The position numbers and the translations under genes were made by a program. This document shows, one piece after another, positions 11,701 through 21,444 of a DNA stretch of 64,000 nucleotides. Source of the stretch: Chlamydomonas sphaeroides (taxonomy: Eukaryota > Chlorophyta > Chlorophyceae > Chlamydomonadales > Chlamydomonadaceae); the NCBI GenBank assembly GCA_001662425.1, contig BDDC01000023.1, forward strand, positions 76,222 through 140,221. The letters are read 5' to 3'. Under the pieces are notes generated by a model that did no database searches, was not told the DNA's origin, and saw only the letters and a list, made by a program, of their open reading frames with translations. How positions within the stretch are numbered: the first letter of the stretch is position 1; each line of letters begins with the position of its first letter.

Positions 11701-13544
11701 CCGGGACTGTAGCCCAGCCCACCTGGGTGGCCTCATCGAAGGCGCTGTCGGAGCCGTCGCCGTCCGAGCCGGGGTCGGCCTCTACGGACAGCACCTGGGA
11801 ACCAAGAGGCCGACAGAGGTTGGGGCGGTGAAGGTTGAAGCCAGGAACCCAGGCTGCGGACGCTGCAACGGCTTTGGTCGCCAAAGGCACCCAGCGACCC
11901 TGTTGCGTATCAGCCAGCTCGCGGTTCGCCCGCCAGCTGCGCAGCTGCGCCAGAAGCAACGCCGCCAGCCCAGCGCCGCCGCACCTTGCGGATGGCCTTG
12001 AGCTTGCGCTCGTTGATGACCTTCTTGCCGCAGTCCGTGATCTGGAACTCGTCATGGAACCTACGCGACAGCAACGCAGCAACGCAACACCGCGGGCTCG
12101 ACCCACATGGCGCTCTGTAGAGGAAAAGCGACGCCCAGCAAGCCCTGCCGGTCGGCCCCGCCGGCGCGCCGCAGCCGCCCGGGGTCCAAAGCCCCTGGCC
12201 TCACCAGCCGCCGTCGGAGCTGATTCGCGCCTTGACCACGCACAGGCCCAGCTCCGTGAGCAGCTGCGGGGTGGGGTGAGGGGCGCCAGGGGGAGGCATG
12301 GGTCGGGCGCGACGCGGCCTTGTAGTCGTGCGCCCCTCGATGGCAGTCCAGCAACCGCAGCAGCGGCCGCATGCTCGCCACCAGGCCCCGGCCCGGCCCA
12401 GCACAGCGCTTGCAGTCCTCCACACACGTCGCACAGCCACTCGCTCACCAAGCAACCCCACGCTCCTCCGCCCCGCCTTCCGCGCCGCGTCCGGTCGCCC
12501 GTGGTTCTCCCGGGCCCAAGAGACTTGGCTGCACAAATGCTCCCAGCCCCACCGTCCCCAGCCCGCACCTGCAACTGCTGCCCCCGCACGGCCCCCTGCG
12601 CCAGCGCTCCTTGCACCCGCCCGCTCCCTGCCAGCTGCCCCGTGCCCCTGCGCCACGCCTCCCCAGCCCCTGTCGGCTTCCGCCTCTCCTGGCCCAGATT
12701 CCCAGTCCGTGCGCCTCTCGCGTCCTCCCTGCCGCTGCCCTCCCCTCCCCTCGCCACAGCAGCCCGCACCCGCTGTCACCAGCGGCCGCCAGCGGCCCCA
12801 CCTGCACCACTTCCACAAGCGTCCCAGGCCGGTTGGCGCTGTCCAGGGTAATGAGCGTGCGGTCCGAGTAGCTTTCATTGTCCACCTCAACCTGGTCAAC
12901 AGCGAGGGGCGGGTGAGGGTGGGGTAGGACGCGCGTCAGACGGGGACAGGAGCAATGCGCGGCACCCGGGCCAAGCGGCGGCAGCACAGGAGCCATGCCA
13001 GGCCTGCGTGCGGCCCCACGCGGTGGCCGTCGCATGCGGCGGGGAGGCTGTCGAGCTAGGATAGGTGCGGCAGGGCGGCCGCACAGAGCGTCACGGGCAG
13101 CGAGGGCCAGCGCGCTGCAGGCCTGTTGGCAATGTGGGTCGGGCCTCTGAGGGCCCCCCAAGCGGCTGCATGACGGCTGGCACCCTGAGGGCCGCTGCAG
13201 TGCCATGCCGCTGCGGCCGACCAGCCGGCCGCGCTTCAGGGCGGCGAGGGCCTTGTGTCCCTCTCCGGGCAGCACCCAGGCCCAGCTCCGCCTGGCGTCG
13301 CGGTGCCTGGTGTGCTCGGTGGCTGTCGTCCGTGCACACCCGCCCGAGCGCGGCTACCGCTGTGGACAGGGCCCGGGCATCTTACGTTGGGAGGGTGCAC
13401 TCGCAACTCCAAGGTCTCGTACTCGAGAAGCTGGCCTGCGTGTGGTTGTGAGGCAGGGGTGCAGCGCGGCGAAAGAAGCCCCGTCGGCCTGGTGTCAGGG
13501 CCGGCCAGGGCCGGCGCCTGAAGGGCGCAGTGAGCGCCACCCAA
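8785..13544 (-). CDS. ACR: ACR-like protein with four ACT domains
   Basis: Likely an amino-acid-sensing or regulatory protein like plant ACR proteins; the ligand is not inferable. Exons, 5' to 3': 13544?-13386, 12891-12802, 12263-12205, 12060-11985, 11794-11723, 11510-11097, 10857-10150, 9990-9879, 9700-9579, 9386-9309, 9183-8785. ACT1 spans exons 2-4 (LDSANRPGTLVEVVQ, ARISSDGGW). ACT2 is in exon 6 (ELAGTDRMGLLADVIGLL). ACT3 is in exons 8-9 (RDRQKLLFDTVCTLADLNY). A degenerate ACT4 is in exon 11 (ISRAKVRAL, EHTFYLVDRHG). Exon 7 begins with the family motif RRLHQLL and then gives an Ala/Ser/Pro-rich linker of about 200 residues. Exons 2-11 encode 709 residues. The start is uncertain: EYETLELRVHPPN matches the plant ACR N-terminal strand, and the nearest upstream in-frame ATG is at 13544, but an extra 5' exon is possible. 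Confidence 0.88.
9482..9552. repeat. 31-bp direct repeat, two copies, in an ACR intron
   Basis: The 31 bases at 9482-9512 recur exactly at 9522-9552 with a 40-bp period, inside the intron between 9579 and 9386. A CA dinucleotide run sits in the next intron near 9277-9296. Confidence 0.8.
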
Positions 13545-14218
13545 GCTAAGGTGGTCGCTCTAGCGCAACAAGTGGTGCTGCGGTGCAGACAGCATCGGCC
13601 TGCTGGTGTGTGGAAGGGCCGCGCCAGGCAGAAGCCGGGACGGCACGCCTCTGGAGCACGCCTCACGCGGTTGGTGCGCGCGTCTAGAACGGCCCGACGC
13701 CCGGCTGGTACGGCACCTGTCGTGCTAACTGAGGCTCGTCCGCCACCCTGCTCAGCAGCGCGGTAGTCGCTGAAAGCTTGGAGCGATGCCCCTCGCGGCT
13801 GAAGCCGCGACAGCAGCATCGAGTTCATTGTGATACTGCTATGTCATCAAAATACAGGACGTGTCAAGTCATGCGATTCTAGGGCAGCGAGGAACAACAT
13901 CTTCCGAGCAATAACTCGTCACTGCTCGACAGCACACATGAAGGCAGGGTTGTGTATGCATACGCTTCAAGACAAAGCTGCACGAAAGGCGATGCGTTTC
14001 GGGGGTTGTCTGCATCGGCACGAACCAGCGGGAACTGTTGTGCCTTGCTTGCCGAGTACCCAAGCCGTGTTTCGCATATCATAGCCAAGACTTCACGTAG
14101 TCATCTGCATCATTGCAACAAGGCATCCATCTTACCCAAGCCAAACCCTTGAAAATGACTTTTGACCGCCCAGAGCCGCCCCCATCGGTGTGAGCCGGGT
14201 GTGAACCAGATTACCAAG
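13545..14218. promoter_or_regulatory. Divergent intergenic region between ACR (-) and kinase (+)
   Basis: About 670 bp separate the two head-to-head start codons, so this must carry both 5' UTRs and promoters. The stretch 13830-14150 is clearly less GC-rich than the flanking exons. No TATA box or known motif can be assigned with confidence. Confidence 0.5.
14155..14193 (+). other. Short upstream ORF before the kinase start
   Basis: ATG at 14155 opens a 12-codon frame (MTFDRPEPPPSV) ending in TGA at 14191-14193, 25 bp before the kinase ATG and out of frame with it. If the transcript starts upstream, it could reduce translation of the kinase. Whether it is in the mRNA is not known. Confidence 0.35.
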
Positions 14219-17200
14219 ATGCTAGAGGTTATAGCCTCGCGACAGGCAGGCGTGCCGGCTCCACTGGAGTCTCTTAAGCTCGGCAAGCAAATAGGAAAAG
14301 GGGGCTTCGCAGTTGTCTTCGCCGGCAAGCTCACTGGCTCTGATGGTGGATCGACTCCTGTAGCCTGCAAAGTGCTGCACCCGGAGTATGGCCACGAGGA
14401 CAGCGTAGAACTACGCCTCTTCCGCGAGGAAGCCGAAGTCGTGCTGCAGCTTAATCACAGGTGACACGCGTCGTTGCGCGGAACCGTGCAGCGACGTAGA
14501 GAAACAGCCAGATGAACTCGGGCGCGACGGTCATTACGAGTGCGGCGAGTTCCGTCCGAAGCGCGGCGGGCATCTACTGCAGCCGGCTAACATGTTCGGG
14601 CGCTGCACTTGTGGGACAGCGCAGGGTTTTCCAACCCCCCACGTGGCCGTTGTTGGGAAACCAGCCGCATGTCAGCCTCTAAGGAGCCAGGCTGTCGCTT
14701 GCGTTAGCGCCATGCGGTCGTGCTGCGGCACTGTATGCGGTGGCGGCTCGGTTACGCTTTGCGGCTGCTCTGACCCTCGCACAGGAACATCATCACGGCC
14801 TATGGCTTGCTGCGACTGCCGCCATCCTTCCCCGGCCTCTCCGGGTACTCGATACCTGCGTACGCGCTAGTCCTGGAGATGATGGAGGTGAGGCTTGGCG
14901 ACGCTTGCCTGCCTCTGCCCTCAGCGCTCCGTCCAGCGTGTGGGCTGCGCCCAGCCGGGCAAACAACACACTCTACCCGACGCCCACCACCGCGCACCTC
15001 ACACATGGCATCAGCAGCGGCCAGCATGCTCCAGGAGTCGCTTCCGGGCCCTTGTACACAGCGGCAACTCTCGGTCAGGCTCCGGCGCCCGCAACTGCTG
15101 AGGGCTGTCGAGCCGAGGCAGGCGTTGGCAGGGTCAAGCGGGCCCCCGTAGCCGCTTCGCAGCACGCTGGGCCATTGCAGCAGCGTACACTGTGATGCTG
15201 TCGGAAAGCAGCGCGAGCTCGTTGGCGCATGTGGGCCGGCTTGGGACGGCGCAGCAAGGTCGCCGGCGGCGTCCGTGACACATGTGAAATGTAGAACAAG
15301 TGTGGTGAAGTCGGCGGGTTCACTTCCTTTGCCATGAACCTGTGCCACAAACCCGACCCCCGGGTCGCCTCCGGACCCCGTCCAGCCACCCCGCACACCA
15401 TCGGCTGCAATCCGCCGCACGCCTCCCTTCACCGAGCGTTCCCTTCGCCCCCACCCCCCGGCCCTCTCGCTGCAGGGCGGCTCCTTGGCGGGCCTCATGG
15501 TGAAGCAGCTGTTGGCGGGCCCAACGCCAAAGTACACCTTCTCGCAGGTACGCTGGGGCTGACAATGCTCTGGCTCGCCAGCCACAGCGTCAGCACTGGC
15601 ATGCGCCGCCTATGCCACGGGCATGCCTCACAGGCGGCCTGCCGTGTGCAGCGGTCCCTGTAACGCGGCGCCTGCTCCGCCTGTGCGCCTGCTCCGCCTG
15701 TGCGCCTGCTCCACCTGTGCGCCTGCTCCGCCTGTGCGCCTGCTCCGCCTGTGCGCCTGCTCCGCCTGTGCGCCTGCTCCGGCTTGCTCGGGCCAGGCTT
15801 GCGGTCCCAGGCCAACGCAATGCCCGTGTGGCGCTGCCCCCTCGCCCCGGGCCGCAGGCGCTGGGCTGGGTGCTGGACGTGGCGCATGCGCTGCAGTACC
15901 TCCACACGGGCGGCCGCGACGGCGCGCCGCGCATCCACCGCGATGTCAAGTGAGCCCCTGTCCGCATCGCACCGCACCACGACGGCCTGCGGTGCGCCCG
16001 GCCGCTGCGCAGGGCCCCGTACCCCGGCAGCGTCGGCGTGGGCTGCGCGAGCAGGGATCCGCTCCGTATACCACGCAGGCCTCCGTTTGCAACCTACACC
16101 CTCAGGACACAGCGGTCAGCTCCGAAAGCAGCATGTGCGCCTAACCCCAAGAGCCCGCCGTGCGCGACCCGCAGGCTGGAGAACGTGCTGCTGACGGAGG
16201 GCAGCCGCTCAGCAAAGCTGGCGGACTTTGGACTGCAGCGCGCTGTCCTCTCGCAGCAGGGCGCCACCGGAGACACGGCCGGCACCGTGCTCGTGCGCCG
16301 CTCGCAGCGCCCGCCGGCCGGCGCGCCGCTGCCAGTGCCCGCCTCCGCCACGCCGCGTGCGGCCGGCCCCTCGCGCCTCGCAATTGACGCTGACCGGCCG
16401 ACCGCGGAAGGCCCCGGCCGCCCATCCAGCGGTCCGCAGCGCATGCTGCCGACCACGCCGCGCAGCACCGGCCCCGGCGTCACCCACGCTAGCGCCATGG
16501 CCTCAGGACCCTCCGGCCGAGCCGCGGCCGCGACCGCGCCGGGCGGCCGCGTCGCGGCGTCGGACGGCGTCCCATCTGGCCCCACAGCGCCGCTGTTCTA
16601 CGCGCTAGACGCCGAGGCCGGGCTGCTGCCGCTCGAGCTGCCCGAGCCCGCAGCCATGGGCGGCAGCCCGCCCGACACCGAGTGCGGCTTTGCCGGCCCG
16701 AGCTGCGGGCCCGGGCCTGGCAACGCCGGCGGCGCGGCGCCCATGGGTGCCGTGGAGCGGCTGCGCTCGGCGCTGGACGTGGCCCGCAGCCGCTCGGCAT
16801 CCATGTCGGCCATGGAGCGGCTGTCGCCGGAGGAGCTGCGGGCTCATGGCGGCGCTGCTGTCGGCGGCGGCGCCGCCGACGGCGGCAGCGCCAACGGCGG
16901 CCTCGGCAGCCAGCCGACGGGCGGCGCCACGCGCATACACGCGAGCCTGGCGGTGCCGCGTGCGACACGCACCCCGGCGCTGCTGGGGGCGGGCGGCTCG
17001 CCGCCGCGGCCGTCGCCGTCGCCGCTGGGCGGGCCGTCGAGCCGCGGCGCCGACGCGTCGGGGCCCGGCTCCCGCGGCCGCACGCTGAGCGAGGCCATGT
17101 CGCCGCTCAACTCGAGCAGCATAGCCAGGCGGACCGCCGGCCCGGGGCCGCGGCCGCCGCCCTTGCAGCTGGATGTAGTCAGCTCGGCGACCTCGGGGCC

Positions 17201-19834
17201 GGAGACGCCCGTGGGCGGCGAGCCGCAGCCGGCGCCGGGGGCGGCCGCCAACGGCCTCTCGCTCGCGCACAGCGGCAGCGGCGCCGAGGGCGGCGACGGC
17301 CGCGGCTCGGCGCTGTCGTGCGGCGAGGTGATGGTTCTAGAGAACGCCTCGAAACATGACGACGGCAGGCTGCCGTCGCCTCCGGGCAAGGGATCCCTCT
17401 CAGCGGCTCTCTCGGCGCGGCCGCCCAGCAACCGGGCGCGGGCGGGCTTGGGCACGGATGCGCCCAACGGAGTCCACGGCCCGACCGCCGCGAACACCGC
17501 TGGTGGCGCCCCCGGCACCGAGGCCGGTAGCGTCGCGGGCATGCCGCCGCCCATCCTGCCGGGCAGCGCCAAGCACGTTGACTCGCGTGAGGGCAGCGTC
17601 ACGGAAACGGGCCAGCCGCCGGCCCGCCCGCGCGTCATCGTCGGCGGATCGGCGTCGCGACTGTCGCAGGACACGCCGGTGCAGCGGCTGGCGTCCGTGG
17701 GCAGCACCTCGTGCCGCGTGGCCTCCAGCATCGCCGAGGACGACGGCCCACAAGCCGGCACCACGTCCGGCGGCGCCGCCGTGTCTCCAGCGGCCGCCGC
17801 CGCGGCGGCCGGCGCAACCGCAGCCAGCCCGGCGTCGGCGCCGCTGGCCATGCTTGATCTGCTGCAGATGCGGCTCGGGGGCAGCGTCAGCGTCCGCTCG
17901 GTCCGGGGCAGCGCCAGCGGCACTCCGCGGGCGGGCATCAACCCGCGGCTGGCGGAGGTAGCGGCGGCGGCGCGCGCGGCGGCGGCCGCGGGTGGCGGCG
18001 GAGTGGTGACTGCGGACAGCTTGGCGCTGCGGCAGCGCGCGGGCAGCGTGCCTGGCTCACCCTCCCTAGGGAGGCTCAAGGAGGGCCCGCAGGCAGAGTT
18101 CGAGGAGGTGGGCGCGCTCCCGTGGGCGCTTGGCTCCCCGGCACATGTTGCGCGACGACAGAGGCCAAGGACTGGGTGCCGGCCTGCTGGCCCGCGGTCG
18201 GAGTGGTGCCATGGGGCTGTGCCTGGCTTGGTCTCGGTCGCTGCTGACCCATGCAACGGCCGGTGCCGCGCGTGCTTAGCTTTGGTGCCTCGTTGCCCAT
18301 GGCTGCCCCATGCTTGGCCCCCACGCCAGGTGTTCAGCCTGACGGGGCGCACCGGGAGCCTGGTGTACCTGGCGCCGGAGGCCTACAAGAACGAGCCGTG
18401 AGCGGGGCGGGGCCGGCATGCGAGTGCACCGGGTGGGGGCAGCAGGCGGCCGCACCGGGTGGGGGGGCGGGCAGCGGTGTGCGCTGCTGCTTGGGCAGCA
18501 GGGGCGTGCTGCGCTAGTGCTCGTGTGCACATGCGGCCAACCAGGTGCCGCCGGCCCGCTGGTGCGTCGTGGTCGCTCTGGATCTGCCCACAGGTACAAC
18601 GACAAGGTCGACGTGTACAGGTGGCGGAGGACACGGGGCGTGGGAGGGGGCGCTGCTGGCAAGGTGCTAAGCCTGGTCGGCGCGTAGGGGCGGTCGCGGC
18701 CAATGGGTCGCAAGTCACACACACGGCCATTGTCGTGGTCACTGCCAATCACTCCCCGCCCCTGCCGGCCCCTGCCAAACCGCCCATCTGTGCTCACCGA
18801 CTACTCCCCTCTCTCCCCTGCCCTCACTTCCCGCCCCTCCCTGCCGCAGCCTTGCCATTCTCATGTACGAGTTGTTCGGGCGCACCAGCCTCACGTACAG
18901 CCACATCAGGTGCGGCCGCAGGTGGCGCTCCCTGCGGCGGCGAGGGCGGCGCGGCGCCTTCTGGGGCAGCCACGCGGGAGTCGCCCTTCCACTCCGCTGC
19001 TGCGCTGCCCAGCACCCTCGCTCCCTTGCCCCGCCTCCTGTCCCCCAACCCGCGCTCTGCCCTCCCCCCACAGCACCAAGCTGCCGGCTTTCTCCCGCAT
19101 CCACCCATTCAGCTGCACCCCAACCGCTGCTCGCCTCCACGCCAACCCTCCCTCCCTTGCCCCGCCTCCTGGCTCCTTGCCCGCCTCCCGCCCCCCCCCA
19201 CAGCACCAAGCTGCCGGCCTTCTCACGCATGCTGTGCAGCCCGGACGAGTTCGCGGAGCGCGTGGCGGCGGGCTACCGGCCCCCGCGGCCCAACCAGATG
19301 GACCACCTGCCGTCCGAGCTGTGGGAGCTCATAGAGGCGGGATGGTGGGTGCCGGTCCTTGCGTGCGGCTGTGGCCGAGCGCGCCTGGCTGCCCGGTGGT
19401 GGCAGCCGGGCAAGACCTGGAGTCGGCTGGCACGCGTATGGCGGGAGCTGCATAGCCTGGGAGCAGGGGGCGCTGCGGCGCGCTCTTGCCCGAGCCTGCA
19501 GGACCTGCACCGGCTCGCTGCAGCGCAACCGTATGCAGGCGGCGCCTCGCGCTCGCTGCCCGCACGCTGCCACCTCCCTCCGTCCCCAAGCACCGGGACC
19601 CATCCAGTGCAGCTCCAGCCTCGGGGCCCAGCGCGTGGCTCGGCGTGGGCCCTCGCTGCGCCTCGCCGCAACGCCCTGCGCCCCGCTCGCGCTCTGCTGC
19701 TGCCGCCCCGCAGGCACCAGGACCCCGTGCAGCGGCCCGACATCGACACTGTTGTGGAGGCGCTAGAGGACATGGTGGGGGTGGTGGCGGACAAGGAGGC
19801 GGAGCCCAAGGGCTGCAGCTGCGTCGTCAGCTGA
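14219..19834 (+). CDS. TKL-like protein kinase with very long activation-segment insert and CaaX C-terminus
   Basis: Predicted Ser/Thr or dual-specificity kinase. Exons: 14219-14460, 14785-14887, 15476-15547, 15858-15949, 16175-18107, 18330-18397, 18594-18620, 18850-18909, 19204-19344, 19714-19834 (952 residues, exact codon sum). Catalytic features are intact: Gly-loop GKGGFAVV, VACK lysine, helix-C glutamate in FREEAE, IHRDVKLENVLL, DFG at 16224-16232, APE at 18372-18380, and VDVYSLAILMYELF. Between DFG and APE about 640 low-complexity Ala/Gly/Pro/Ser residues replace the usual 20-35. The protein ends GCSCVVS, a CaaX box with a second cysteine two residues upstream, suggesting farnesylation and membrane attachment. 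An in-frame stop at 14156-14158 makes 14219 the first usable ATG, though an upstream 5' exon is not excluded. Substrate unknown. Confidence 0.9.
15666..15781. repeat. 17-bp tandem repeat in kinase intron
   Basis: About 6.8 copies of a 17-bp unit containing CTGCTCCGCCTGTGCG, with one C/A variant in the third copy. It lies wholly in the intron 15548-15857, so it does not change the protein. Confidence 0.85.
19015..19230 (+). repeat. Duplicated intron-end/exon-start in the kinase gene
   Basis: The segment from about 19015 to 19100 is repeated at about 19145-19230. It contains a pyrimidine tract, a CAG acceptor and the exon-start words CACCAAGCTGCCGGC. Acceptor A is at 19071-19073 and acceptor B at 19201-19203. 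Only B continues into the kinase domain in frame. The 130-bp offset means use of A with read-through would shift the frame. Confidence 0.85.
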
Positions 19835-21444
19835 GGGGCCGGCAGCGGCGGGGGCGCCAGGGGCTTGTACGGGAGCGGCACCGCGGCGTGGTGCGGCTTC
19901 GGATGCAGGATGGCATGATGCAGGGCGATGTGGCTTGGCTGCTCGGCCGCGTGGGATAAGAGCGGAAGCTGGCAATAGGGCGGGGCGTTTAGTCAGGCTG
20001 GGCACGGCAGGGACTGCATATGGCACAGTACAGGGAAATGGCAGCTGGAGGCACAGCCGCCACCGCGCTGCGCACGCCTTGGCTAGAGTACATGCGTAAG
20101 TAGTAAATGGCTTGCGTTGCGGCTTTGGCGTTATCCATGACGTGGAGGAGGGCGTAGGCCACGTGCCGCACCGCTTCGTAGCACTGCCAGTGGCCGCACC
20201 CCAAGCCTGTCCCCTCGCTGGCTGGGTCCCAGGTGCTGCTGGGCCGCACGCGGCGGCTCAGCTCTTCAGAGCGCGCCCTGCTGTCCCTTCATGCCTTGAT
20301 CGCTGCTTGACACTGCTGCGCTGCGGTGCGTGGGGCGCTACTCACATGAGATATTGTGGTACTGGGTTCAATGCCTGCTGTCAGCTTGCTGGCGTGTCTT
20401 GTGTACAGGCGCGGGGCCAGAGTCGTATCGGCGGCTGCGTGGCGTGGCGTGGCTTGCGTGTGTCCGACTTGAAAGTCAGAGAATCGAGTACCACTTGCGT
20501 GTGTGCCCGTGTGTGTCCGTGCGCTCAGCTGCGTAGGTCCCCCCGTATGTGGGTGGGCCCGGTGGCGGCGTCTGTGTGTCTGTGCCGGAACAACGGACGG
20601 TGGGCCCTGATGATGCACCTAGCTGAATGGGTTATGAAATGCCTCTGGCCGGAACCTCGATGGCGCTTCGGTGGTTGTAGGGGAATTCCGAGCGTCCGCG
20701 TCGCTGTGGGGGCGCTGCTCCTGAGTCTTTGGCCGTGCTGCCTGATTGTGCATGTCCGGGAACCAAGCGCTGGTGAGGCATGAGCCGGATCAATCGGTGT
20801 CTTGCGCTTGGGCTCGCGGGGCTGCTGCTGGCCTGCGTGCGCTGGCCGCAAGGGCGGGAGCTGTAGGGCCAGCTCTGGGCTGCTTGAGCTGAAGCTCGCG
20901 GGGCCAGGAGCCCACCTGCGCGGGGCTGCTCATCGTCACTTCATCTAGTCTGCGTTGAGGCACCGCAGCCACGACAGCTTGCGCCCCCTGGGGCTAGAAC
21001 CAATAACCTCAGGAGGGCTTGGACCTTGGAGGACCCAGGAACAAGCCCCGCGAAACCTACCTTCTGACACCGCATGGCGGGAAGGCCTGCATTGCACCTA
21101 CCCCTGGACTGCCCACCACAACGCAGGCCTGCTCCGATGCACACCTGTAGCCGAGAGCTGCATCGCGCCTGCGCCCGCTCCGCGACAAACGGGTACCCTA
21201 CACGGCATACCGCTGCGTCCGAGTGTCCCCAGCACCCGCAGCCAACAGCCCAGCACGCATTCCGTAGGGCTACCCCACTCGGTGCCTGCTCATTAACCCT
21301 GCTCGCCCAGCGCTACGGAGGCCACGTAAGGCGCCCCACGCACCTAGCACAGCCCCACGCCCCTCGCGCAACCGTGCACACACTTGCCTCAATGTGACAT
21401 CAACCGAGCATTCTGCTGTTACTTTGCTCGCCCCCCGTGCCCCT
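19835..21444. other. Convergent 3' region between kinase (+) and PGM2 (-)
   Basis: About 1.6 kb with no recognisable exon. It should hold both 3' UTRs. A 223-codon open frame (20112-20783, +) is Cys/Arg-rich and unlike any family I know. No clear TGTAA was found near either stop codon. Confidence 0.45.

Noticed and set aside
20112..20783. 223-codon plus-strand open frame after the kinase
   Set aside because: No recognisable domain, Cys/Arg-rich composition, no splice partners. Treated as 3' UTR.
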